From the NCBI GenBank assembly GCA_029948255.1, contig JALIZF010001392.1, positions 212,769 through 276,768 of the forward strand: 64,000 nucleotides of DNA, written 5' to 3'. The notes beneath the pieces are model-generated. The model saw only the letters and a program-made list of their open reading frames with translations. It searched no databases and was not told the DNA's origin. The stretch's first letter is position 1; every line of letters begins with the position of its first letter. This DNA is from Telmatactis stephensoni (Eukaryota > Cnidaria > Anthozoa > Actiniaria > Isophelliidae). This document shows positions 27,701 through 34,500 of the stretch, piece after piece. The position numbers and the translations under genes are program-made.

Positions 27701-28466
27701 GAAAGGTATTGGGGAACTTTAATAAGGAACCCAAAACAACGACAATACGGACGTCACGCGTACACAATTTTTTGCGTGCACGCCGTCACCGATTAGGTTC
27801 CCGTTCCCGCTACAAAGCCAGTTGAGGCTTTCTCATGAGGACGGCGCACGCGTACGTGAAAGAACATACGCATGACGTCCGTGTCGATGTTGTTTTTTGT
27901 TGTTTGATTAAAGGTCCATAATATGTTAATTATCCCCGGGAATCCTAGTATATTTCGATCTTCGCAATCTCCTTCGACGACTAGCTAAGATAAGTGATCA
28001 AGCGAGCAAGGTCGGTGAATGGCTAGGCCTTCAGGCTTCCCTCCTTGCTTGCTTCCTCCTTCCTTACAATTCCTTCCTTCCTTCCTTCCTTCCTTCCTTC
28101 CTTCCTTCCTTCCTTCCTTCCTTCCTTCCTTCCTTCCTTCCTTCCTTCCTTCCTTCCTTCCTTCCTTCCTTCCTTCCTTCCTTCCTTGGCATCCTTCCTT
28201 GGCATCCTTCCTTGGCATCATTCCTTGGCATCCTTCCTTGGCATCCTTCCTTCCTTTCGCCCTTCCTTCGTTTCTTTCTTACTTCCTCCCTTCCTTCTTT
28301 GACTTTTTCTTAGTCACTTATTTCCTTTTCTTCCTCGATTTTTCTCCGTTCTTTCTTTTTACTACATAGATTATAAGATTAAAATCGCTCAATCATCGAA
28401 TATACGTTCATAGTGAGTAAAAGTTAATTCAAATATGATTTTTATTGCAGGTCAGAGGAAATGTAA
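7476..28466 (+). CDS. Secreted protein with four EGF-like domains and a helical C-terminal tail (17 exons, 345 aa)
   Basis: Exons: 7476-7514, 8170-8218, 8317-8394, 9171-9197, 10608-10718, 14931-14942, 16178-16288, 16969-16995, 18400-18510, 19038-19049, 19691-19801, 21009-21047, 22134-22173, 22700-22745, 23875-23929, 27552-27705, 28451-28466. They total 1038 nt in one open frame. The product has a signal peptide (about 1-25), an acidic stretch (FPDSEETELESLTDDT), then EGF-like domains at about 65-101, 106-142, 152-188 and 193-229. Each EGF is a 111-nt phase 1-1 exon with six cysteines and the core CICLGGYTGNRCQF or CICFGGYTGNRCQF. Linkers are 27- and 12-nt exons. Residues 230-345 are basic and helical with a likely coiled coil, without a family I know. 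The donor at 22173 and the acceptor at 27551 are weak. AATAAA follows at 28575. Probably an extracellular ligand or matrix protein (inference). Confidence 0.8.
7577..7721. mobile_element. 145-bp MITE with TAGAGTG ends (copy 1)
   Basis: Ends TAGAGTGCACGCACTTAATC and the complement of TAGAGTGCATGCACTTGATC, about 28 bp paired, in intron 1 of the EGF gene. The outer TA may be a TA target duplication as in Tc1/mariner-type elements. Copy 2 is at 25378. Confidence 0.75.
8860..8945 (+). repeat. Dispersed ~85-bp repeat, inverted copy at 16655
   Basis: Read in reverse complement this closely matches 16655-16735 (shared pieces GTCAGTG, TTACTAA, ACTAAAG, ATATGACAACGTTTT). It sits just outside the left border of duplication block A, and its partner sits just outside that of block B. 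Confidence 0.55.
9467..9720. mobile_element. 254-bp inverted-repeat MITE (block A)
   Basis: GTTGTCGGGTCTAAAAACAT at the left is matched by its complement at the right end, with about 75 bp of arm on each side (including GGGATGTCAATAAT). No coding potential. The same insertion is at 17260-17513, so it predates the block duplication. Confidence 0.8.
10771..11024. mobile_element. 254-bp inverted-repeat MITE (CAATAGACGACTTTC ends, block A)
   Basis: Exact 15-bp ends CAATAGACGACTTTC and complement, extending to about 26 bp. It interrupts sequence that is continuous downstream of the second EGF exon (16288-16370), showing that it entered after the first EGF duplication. The duplicate is at 18563-18814. 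Confidence 0.82.
11136..11146. repeat. LINE target-site duplication, left
   Basis: CATTATACCCA, repeated exactly at 14817-14827. The uninterrupted site survives in block B near 18926 as CATTATATCCA. Confidence 0.88.
11193..14660 (+). CDS. LINE polyprotein: PHD-type zinc finger, AP endonuclease, reverse transcriptase
   Basis: A 1155-residue product. The N-terminal ~85 residues have a hydrophobic patch and end in the 2A-like GDVAPNPGP (90-98). A PHD-type Cys/His finger follows at about 102-155 (CGVCQKPV, CDNCDSWYH, CCSCG). The endonuclease spans about 210-430, with NCRG, the catalytic-glutamate segment GTESHLD, SGDFNLPGIDW and the terminal SDHD. The reverse transcriptase spans about 700-960, with YRPVAL, the aspartate motif ILDFSKAFD, GVPQGTVLAP and the catalytic box FVDD (about 886-889; FADD is commoner). 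The C-terminal part has the YACSSWDPY and VQRRAARWV segments usual in CR1/L2 elements. The product nicks target DNA and copies its RNA in place. No stop or frameshift is seen, so it may be active. Confidence 0.93.
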   Translation: MAAMSKAPVFLFCLAIYFNFVTLKMDQKVNLKVQCQSCYDISPSLANINQNTACYFHVLSSCRSAILDKLLSLNHTDPGLNILSLIVLCGDVAPNPGPIWKHPCGVCQKPVKANQKGLQCDNCDSWYHTKCCAVGDEIYYALANTSCSWICCSCGLPNFSSSLFMSKDLSTPNPFDSLSSAFESDDLLASTPILQKPTQGFNFRLSSFAGHLKFLTVNCRGLKSSNKRLQLHDLIIAHDPDVIFGTESHLDSTISSAEIFPSRYIAYRKDRNINGGGVFIALKNNIIATPVDSMDLDCEVLWLNLLTNRGNPLYIGVFYRPPDNNLVPLENLQTSLDSLTNGRTLPNVFLSGDFNLPGIDWNSYSVVSNPQYGANVNSVFLDIVNQFSLSQCQLEPTRGPNILDLVFTTNSNLFISSSVLPGMSDHDVVLSYIKYIIKLSKKASHKIYLYDKGDLDGLRCYLSDHFVSFEQEFSLTGNIEDLWQSFTSILWKGIEKFIPSRISKTRHDAPWISRSLKRLIRKKQRLYNKAKSTKCTRDWSAFKSFRKSVKTKIKAVHDQYVLDLLDDSTCNGTDPNNYKTGKRFWRYIRSKKRDPVNVPPLKVNGTVYSDDKIKANILNDQYCSVFTKEANSGLPTHGTSPFPDIDFDSFAITRSGIEKLLQRLNPKKACGPDLLSCRVLKETSTQLAPYLWCIFSLSLQSGQLPSDWLNANITPVFKKGKRNDPGNYRPVALASVLCKTLEHILYKAIMNHLEKYNVLSDCQHGFRQGRSCETQLVTTLEDIALNMDSGIQTDMLILDFSKAFDVVPHQRLLAKLEFYGIRGKILAWISNWLTQRHQRVVVNGEHSKSSKVLSGVPQGTVLAPLFFLLFVNDIGDNLSAKTNLRLFVDDTVLYRPITTEDDAKTLQNDLSQLFLWANKWQLKFNLKKCNIMRFTRAAFPISLSYEVEGISLPVVTHHPYLGVELSNNLSWDHHISIITKKANQILAFLRRNLGSCPVKVKEKAYFTLVRPHLEYACSSWDPYLSKHILEIEKVQRRAARWVKSCYSRSPGVVSNLLKELDWTSLQRRRLNARLHLMWKAVNNIIGLKVPDYIKPKERITRQYSAKKLIQPSSLRNLYKYSFLARTIRVWNTLSKPVIESKSYDGFKQAINNLAI
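11463..11486 (+). other. 2A-like ribosome-skipping motif, E-to-A variant
   Basis: Encodes DVAPNPGP after a Leu/Ile/Val-rich run (LNILSLIVLCG). The viral and LINE 2A consensus is D-(V/I)-E-x-N-P-G-P with the skip before the last Pro. Here the Glu is Ala. It sits exactly between the N-terminal segment and the zinc finger. Confidence 0.55.
14817..14827. repeat. LINE target-site duplication, right
   Basis: CATTATACCCA, matching 11136-11146. After it the host sequence resumes as ACATCGTCATCATC, as in block B. Confidence 0.88.
15022..15920. repeat. TGAC array: 8-bp GGACTGAC units followed by pure 4-bp GACT units
   Basis: About 85 copies of an 8-bp unit (15030-15710) pass through a mixed zone at 15700-15735 into pure 4-bp repeats up to 15920. 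The minus strand reads as a long Ser/Val/Gln/Pro/Arg frame, which is an artefact of the repeat. It sits in the intron between the 12-nt exon and the second EGF exon. Confidence 0.97.
16392..16641. mobile_element. 250-bp MITE, GGTGACTCAATAGAAA ends, TTAA-type target
   Basis: About 50 bp of inverted ends (GGTGACTCAATAGAAAYTCA and complement) flanked by TTAA on the left and TCAA on the right. TTAA targets are characteristic of piggyBac-type elements. It lies between duplication blocks A and B. Confidence 0.78.
16655..16735 (-). repeat. Inverted partner of the 8860-8945 dispersed repeat
   Basis: Reverse-complement similarity to 8860-8945, directly before the left border of block B. Confidence 0.5.
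17260..17513. mobile_element. Inverted-repeat MITE (block B copy of 9467-9720)
   Basis: Same element, site and ends as in block A, carried along by the duplication rather than inserted independently. Confidence 0.8.
18563..18814. mobile_element. Inverted-repeat MITE (block B copy of 10771-11024)
   Basis: Same CAATAGACGACTTTC ends and same site after the EGF exon as in block A. Confidence 0.82.
19131..19434. repeat. GGACTGAC 8-bp array (block B)
   Basis: About 37 copies of the 8-bp unit, at the position homologous to the 900-bp array of block A. The long 4-bp section is missing. Confidence 0.97.
21103..21234. repeat. (GACT)33 array
   Basis: 132 bp of uninterrupted GACT, 55 bp after the 21009-21047 exon of the EGF gene. 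Confidence 0.97.
21530..21965. repeat. Cluster of TGTTTGATG / CATCAAACA motifs
   Basis: About ten copies of TGTTTGATG, TTTGATG or their complements occur in both orientations within ~430 bp, together with GTTTGGCCGG blocks (21738, 21950). The pattern suggests a self-complementary transposon rich in sub-terminal motifs. No frame of note. Confidence 0.6.
22515..22661. mobile_element. 147-bp foldback element in EGF-gene intron
   Basis: CTTTGCACCATCACGTGACG at the left pairs with CGTGACGGTGCAAGG at the right, and GCCATGACAGGAGGC with its complement further in. Arms are about 42 bp with few mismatches. Confidence 0.75.
22920..23030. repeat. Low-complexity T/GTT tract
   Basis: T-rich sequence with TTG and GTTTTT units in an intron. 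Confidence 0.7.
24229..25176. mobile_element. ~0.95-kb element with CAGCCTAGTCCCCAGGC ends
   Basis: The left end AGCCTAGTCCCCAGGC is matched by the complement of AGCCTAGTACCCAGGC at the right, and GAACGCCTAGCGAATAATGCC (24293) is repeated inverted at 25079. No transposase frame is visible. Confidence 0.7.
25378..25511. mobile_element. 134-bp MITE with TAGAGTG ends (copy 2)
   Basis: Ends TAGAGTGATCGCACTTAACC and complement of TAGAGTGATCGCACTTAATC, the same family as 7577-7721, in the last long intron of the EGF gene. Confidence 0.75.
25816..27312. mobile_element. 1.5-kb foldback element with ~715-bp arms, TTAA flanks
   Basis: Starts GGTGGCCCGTACC and ends with the exact complement. Each arm runs about 715 bp and the loop is only ~75 bp (26529-26602). 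TTAA flanks both ends (25812-25815 and 27313-27316). The arms differ by very few bases, such as near 26345 against 26778. The two arms encode one mirrored ~60-codon frame, best read as a by-product of the symmetry. It lies in the 23930-27551 intron. Confidence 0.88.
28073..28262. repeat. (CTTC)n array grading into CCTTCCTTGGCAT 13-mers
   Basis: About 110 bp of CTTC followed by five copies of CCTTCCTTGGCAT in the last intron of the EGF gene. Open frames in both directions are repeat artefacts. Confidence 0.95.
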
Positions 28467-28574
28467 AACTCAGCTAAAAAGGAAGCAAGCACCGACCTCA
28501 GGATAAATGAAGCGTTCGACGAAAATTATGCCTTAAAGATAAAAGCTAGATTAGGCTAATCAAAAGAACTGTTA

Positions 28575-28580
28575 AATAAA
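28575..28580 (+). terminator. Polyadenylation signal of the EGF gene
   Basis: AATAAA, 109 bp after the proposed stop codon (28464-28466). Confidence 0.6.
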
Positions 28581-28825
28581 AACGTTTATAAAAAAACCTA
28601 TATAGAATTTTTTGATTTTTCTGATTTACTTGCACCGCTTGTCTTGCCTGCATACAAGAGCGGTCACTTAATGTATACTAAGACCTTTTGAACGAGATCT
28701 TTATATTTAGCTTTCTATATGTATTCAATATTCACAGGAAATTTTCGACTATATAATGCCGGAGTTATCGTAAATGAACACTGTATCATATTTAAGCAAA
28801 ATTTAGTCAATTAGGATAAAGCATC

Positions 28826-28890
28826 AAAGGCTACGTACGTCTTTCCGTACTAAACTGATCCGGATTAGTTTATAAAGACGTAGCCTTTGA
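28826..28890. repeat. Hairpin (AAGGCTACGTACGTCTTT)
   Basis: Paired with AAAGACGTAGCCTTTG about 30 bp downstream; a small foldback. Confidence 0.6.
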
Positions 28891-28899
28891 CACGCAAAT

Positions 28900-31500
28900 G
28901 CCCTTAATTTGCCCTAGCAATTAGTATTTTGGGGATAGGTCAGGAAAAAAAAACAATATACCAAAGTTTATGCACCGTACCTACCCAAAATAATCGGTTG
29001 CCATGCAACAAAAAGGTTGTTCGTGCAAATCGGGTTTTTGCCGCTCACTCGGCAAGACTTTTTCATTCCGTAAGACATTTACTTTCACTCAGAACTTAGA
29101 ACGTTAACTTTGCTAATTATACCCAATTTGTGGCTTAATTATCGAATTGAATCAGATTTATGTTTAATTCATATCCTCTTACTCGTCTAAGGCTGTTTTT
29201 CGAAATTTCTTCGAGATTTTTTCTTCTTCTAAAAATGGAATCAAAATCCTGGAAAAATAAAACTTGTGTCCTAGCTGTTGCTACGCATATACAATCATAT
29301 TAACTATATATACGGAGACTGCCCGGCATGCCCTTGTTCGTATTACTGCTACAATTTTGATCGTTCCTGACCTGTTTCTCTGTTTCCCGTTTGTAGTAAC
29401 AATACCCATACCAATTAACCAGTCGATTCAATTCTTTTGGAGAAACCAGGCCCAACATTTATATACTACGTATAGACCTTTAGCGTAATATTATTTCAGC
29501 CTAAAATATTTTCAATCGCGGTTGAGGCTAGCACCCCAGTACTATTGCATCTTGTTCGCTGGCATTGAATTGCACTTTAAGACATTTCCTTACTTCTTTT
29601 TAATTCAAAGATATTTTAGTGATTTGCAATTGTTCGCTCTGAAATTTTGCAATTGCTTTGATCTTTCAGTTGATCTTTAATCGTTTTAATTGAAAATAGC
29701 CTAACTAATTACAGCAATGGATGGTCAAGGTTTAAATTTTGGTAGTAGGTATGGTGGTACTTTTTACAGAAGCCTTAAGCATTGTGGTCTGTAAATACGT
29801 GATGGCTTTGCTTTGAAGGTGAGCCTGACATCGAAATAAAAATGCGCATAAAATCTTGAGAAAAGTCTATAAATGCGTGCTTTATCTTTAGTTTAATTGA
29901 ACATGCTTCAAATCAAATATGAGTAAAGTATTCGAAGAAAAGCCGCTACATACCAATTTTAATATAATTTGTGTTGAGCACGAGAAATAGCTGAGTGTCA
30001 ACATCAATATAATTGCATATGTAGGAGGTCAATAACCGGTATTCTTTGTATAAGAGCGGTTCGTCACGTTATTGACACCATAATACAATATATATAGCAG
30101 TCTTATTTGGAACAAACATTTACAAAGCTGAAAGGCCTTGAACTGGTGTCTCGTTAATAAAGCATTTTGTGCAATAATGTTTTCCTGACGTGTGACACTT
30201 TTTTTTCAGCTGGCTCTGTGTCCACTGTTGGAAATTAAAAAAGGACACGATCCCATTTTCGAAGGCACACTTTTTTAAAACAACATTTGTCAAATATGAT
30301 CATGACAATCACATTTGCAACTCAACTCAAAGGTTTATACATCGACAATTAAGGTAATTCCGTAGAAATAAAACTAAACATGGAATTCTCATAAAACTTT
30401 ATAAAGTAATGATTTTTGAGTTGCTTATTCCAAAAATGAAATAAAAATATGGGAGTCACCGTAGCCGTTTTTGTGCTAGATTGCTTTAAAGTACACCATC
30501 TTTTGTGTCTTGAGGGCTCAAGATTCGAAAATTAAAATCGCGCCAAAAAAAATTAATTTCTTGAACCTGAGCAGTGCTAGCTGACTAATATGAGCTCATT
30601 TTCTCTCTTTGAGCAATAGCCTAGTATTACGATGATTGTTGTAAAAATGCGTTTGCTACAAGAAAGAAGGTAAAATTGGTTGATAGTACGTGCCCTTGAA
30701 GCAGCGTGAACTCACCTTCCGATCGCACGTTTTGGAAAATATCTAAAAAAAACTGGACATGGAATATTGACTATAATTATATATATGATAGAGAACCTCA
30801 TTACCGTTGATTTTCAAAAACATAAAGAATAGATGCCCGTGATCGTTTCCGCACTACGACGCGCTAAAGTGTGAAACAAGACGTCGTAAACAGCCTGTGA
30901 CCGAAGAGGACTAAGGCGAGTAGCCTCTTAGAGCGTGTCTACTGTTAAAAACTTCATAAGACCAAAGCTTCCATCATTTTACGTCAAATATATATTTTTT
31001 ACAATCGAACAAATCAAAATAGGCTGAACTATGCTATGCGCAGTAGCTAGAAATGCGCACTGCAGAACTATACGGAATTACCTTAAAGCTGCTCGGTAAA
31101 CTTCAGGCCGCTATATTCTAAAACAGCCTATGCCTTTTTCCCGTAACAATTGTTTGCGTGCTTCAGATCGAGCTACATTATATTACATTTATGATCAAAA
31201 TCAACACGAAAAATTGCAAACACCTTTTACGACATCTTGTATATAGCCAGATATCCAACACGGTGACCCTCACTTTTTTCCCATTTATTTTGACTTGCCT
31301 AACAAAAATCTTTAAATGACAGGATTTTAAAGAAATAAATCATGGATGAAATCCAATCAATCCCGAAAACAGAGAAATTAAAACAAAACAAAGCCACGGT
31401 GTCGATATTAAACCGTGGGTTTACTATTTAACAAGCTGTTCACAGTATAGGAAAAGAAGAGAATATCATAGATGCAAGATACACAGCTGATTGGATAAAC
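28900..31500. other. Intergenic stretch between the EGF and astacin genes
   Basis: No supported gene. Apart from the TTAA-flanked element at 30353-31082 I see only AT-rich unique-looking sequence. Confidence 0.6.
30353..31082. mobile_element. 730-bp element with GGTAATTCCGTA ends and TTAA flanks
   Basis: The exact 12-bp inverted end GGTAATTCCGTA is flanked on both sides by TTAA (30349-30352 and 31083-31086), as expected for a piggyBac-type non-autonomous element. Confidence 0.8.
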
Positions 31501-31509
31501 AAACAGTTT

Positions 31510-31521
31510 TATAATATAAAA
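31510..31521 (+). promoter_or_regulatory. TATA-like element of the astacin gene
   Basis: TATAATATAAAA, about 45 bp before the start codon at 31561, implying a very short leader. Confidence 0.5.
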
Positions 31522-31560
31522 AAAACACGCAAATCCTGGAACAGCACATAACAGTTAAAG

Positions 31561-34500
31561 ATGAAGTGGATTATACTTCTAGCACTTGTGGGAGCTATCA
31601 CTGCTTCTGGCCCTGAAGGTATCTATGAAGTTTATCTTTCTTTTCTTTTCTTTTCTTTTTCTGCTTTTCTTATTCGATATTCTTGTCAGCAGTAAATGTC
31701 AATTGCCCATTTCAAATCATGTCAAATCATATTTCTAAAAGACCTAAAATGAAGTGATGCCCAAGTAAAGAATTTATATGAAATAGCATGGGTCTTTGTT
31801 ATAACTGCTGATCTATTCTTTTCTTCGATCTTTCTTTCACTTTTCTCTCTCTTTCTAGTTTCTCTCTCCTTCTCTCTATTCTTAATTTCTTTCTATATTC
31901 CATTCTGTTCATTATTCTTTCGTTTTTCTTCTTCTTCTTCTTTTTCTTCTTCTTCTTCTTCTTCTTCTTCTTCTTCGATTCTTCTTCTTCTTCTTCTTCG
32001 ATTCTTCTTCTTCTTCTTCTTCTTCTTCTTCTTCTTCTTCTTCTTCTTCTTTTAAGTTGGGAAGTACTTAGGCTTATTTGTGTCATTCTTATTAGTTATT
32101 GATTGATATGTTTTTCAGAGCAAAGCATCGAGCCAGATGTTTTTGAAGGTGACATGATTCTTGACCCGGAACAAAAAGCCGCTGCTCTCAATGGCGGTGA
32201 TGTAGACCAACCACTTGGTCGTGGATCTATTAGAAACAAGAGATGGCCTGGTGGAGTTGTAGTGTATACTATCGAATCACGGCTAGGTAAGATGCCAGTT
32301 ATTTTATTAATTCCATATTTCGTTATAATTTGAAACAAATTTATTTAATCGTATCTATGATGCCTTAATTCGCCTTGTCTTCACGACTCCTTTTTCTTTT
32401 ATCGGAGACGATTGTGTCAGTTTCGTTCATTCATTCATGCTATAGGTTCATTCATTCGTTTAATCGTTCGTTCGCTCGTTCGTTCGAATACCTTGTCTGA
32501 TACCTTGTCTTCACAACTCCTTTTTTCTCTTTTATATATCGTCGATTGCGTCAGTCTTATTCATTCATCCATTCATTTCCTCATTCCCCCGTATATTCTT
32601 TCACTCGTTTGTTCGTTCATCCGCTCGTTCATTTGTTTATTCGTAATGCACTTCACAGTTTTTTTGTTTTGTTTAATTCAGCTCGAGACTCTCGTGCCAT
32701 GTCTGCCATTCGAGCAGGAATGCAGGAGTGGACGTCCAAGACTTGCATTCGATTCAAACAAAAGACCAATGAACGAGCATATGCATACTTCAAGATTGGA
32801 TCAGGGTATAGTAACTACTACTCTAAAATTTCACTTACCTTCAAACTCTAGATCTAGAAAAAAAGGCTCAATTTTGCTTATTAGATATGGACGATTCGTG
32901 AATATGTTCAAGAAAGATGTTTTTAAGACCCATTTGTGAAAAAGATTTATAATTTAAAGCAGCAAACCATTTTTTAATGCTTTTGCAGGACCTTTTTTAT
33001 GATGATTATAAATGTTACATGCTTTTCGATTTCATTCTCGAAATAAATCGCTTGTAGGATAGTTCTAAAATAACCCTTTTCTCCCTCCTCCTCTCCCGTA
33101 AAAAGTAAAATGGTCGGGACCTCACCTGTTTTTTAATTTGACAGATGTTCATCACATGTTGGACGCACTGGATGGCGTCAAGACATTAACCTTGCGAGTG
33201 GTTGCTGGTACAAAGGGATTGTAGCTCACGAAATCGGTTAGTTACACTTTGGAAACTAATTATAATTGGTATTGTACGCACGGTCTGATCTGTGCTACTC
33301 TTGATGGAGTACAGAAACAAGGAAAAATGGAGTCTATATCTAATATTCAAGCTTCTCAGTAGTCTCGTTTTTTATAAAAAATGTGTTATCATTGTGAGCG
33401 GCTCGGAAAAAGGACTCGAGAAGTCTATCTCTCAACACCTGCTTGGTAACCTAACTCTGACGGTTATGCAGAACTTGACAAGATTATATATGGCATGCAT
33501 GCATTGTTTTTTTCAAGGTCATGCCCTAGGATTCTACCATGAGCAATCTCGACCAGACCGTGACAGCTACGTAACCATTCACTGGGATAACATCATTGGA
33601 AGTAAGTCTGTCTGTCCTTCTAATTCTATCGCTGTCTGTCTGTCTGTAGTTTCCTGTCTATAACTGTCTGTCTGTCTGTCGGTTGGTCGATCGTTTGGTC
33701 AATAGACAATCAATAGTCTGCTGTAGCAATGCATTCTGGGATTGTTAACTCAGTTGAACACTACCGTACTGAACAAAAGACGTCTTTAGTTTAGTGTAGA
33801 TAACAGTCCCAGAAAGCATTGCAATAGTCTCATGATATCCGTCTTCCTTTACTCCCCTGCCTGAAAGTGTATAGAAACAACTATTGAATGAATCGCGAAG
33901 GTCCCTGGTAACCAACTGAGTCAATATATAGAAAGATAAAGAGTAATAATTTATTACGTAACTTGAGAGGGTTTTTGGGGGATATTGAATATTTTTTCTA
34001 CTTTTGTTTCTCTATAAGAACGTTTTTTAAAGTAATAGAACTCTTCAGGAATTTTGCTATTCACTCACACCCCCCCCCCCCCCCCCCCCCACCCTTAAGC
34101 GATAAAGACACTTTCCCCGCATCCAGGATATAACTTTACCTCTGTATTTTGTCGGGCTGATATCACAATTTATCTTGTTGTTTATCTTCTAGATATGAAA
34201 TTCAATTTCAACAAATACAACCGAAACACCATTGATTCTCTTGGAACGGCTTATGACTATGGATCCGTCATGCACTACGGCTCACGAGCATTCAGCAGGA
34301 ATGGCAGACCAACTATCACAGCTAGAAAAGCTGGTGTAAGTCAAAAATAATGTCCCAAGCTATGTCTGCGCTAATCCTGATAAGTTAAAAAATACACACA
34401 TTGTGTCCATCTTGTTACGGTTCAGGCCCTTCGTCCACATGCACGGTGAACAAACGGGGCGTTTTCAAGTTTAGTATGGACATAAACTCGGTTATTTGCA

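Noticed and set aside
28019..28369. Poly(Phe-Leu-Pro-Ser) and poly(Lys-Glu-Gly-Arg) frames
   Set aside because: CTTC microsatellite artefacts in an intron.
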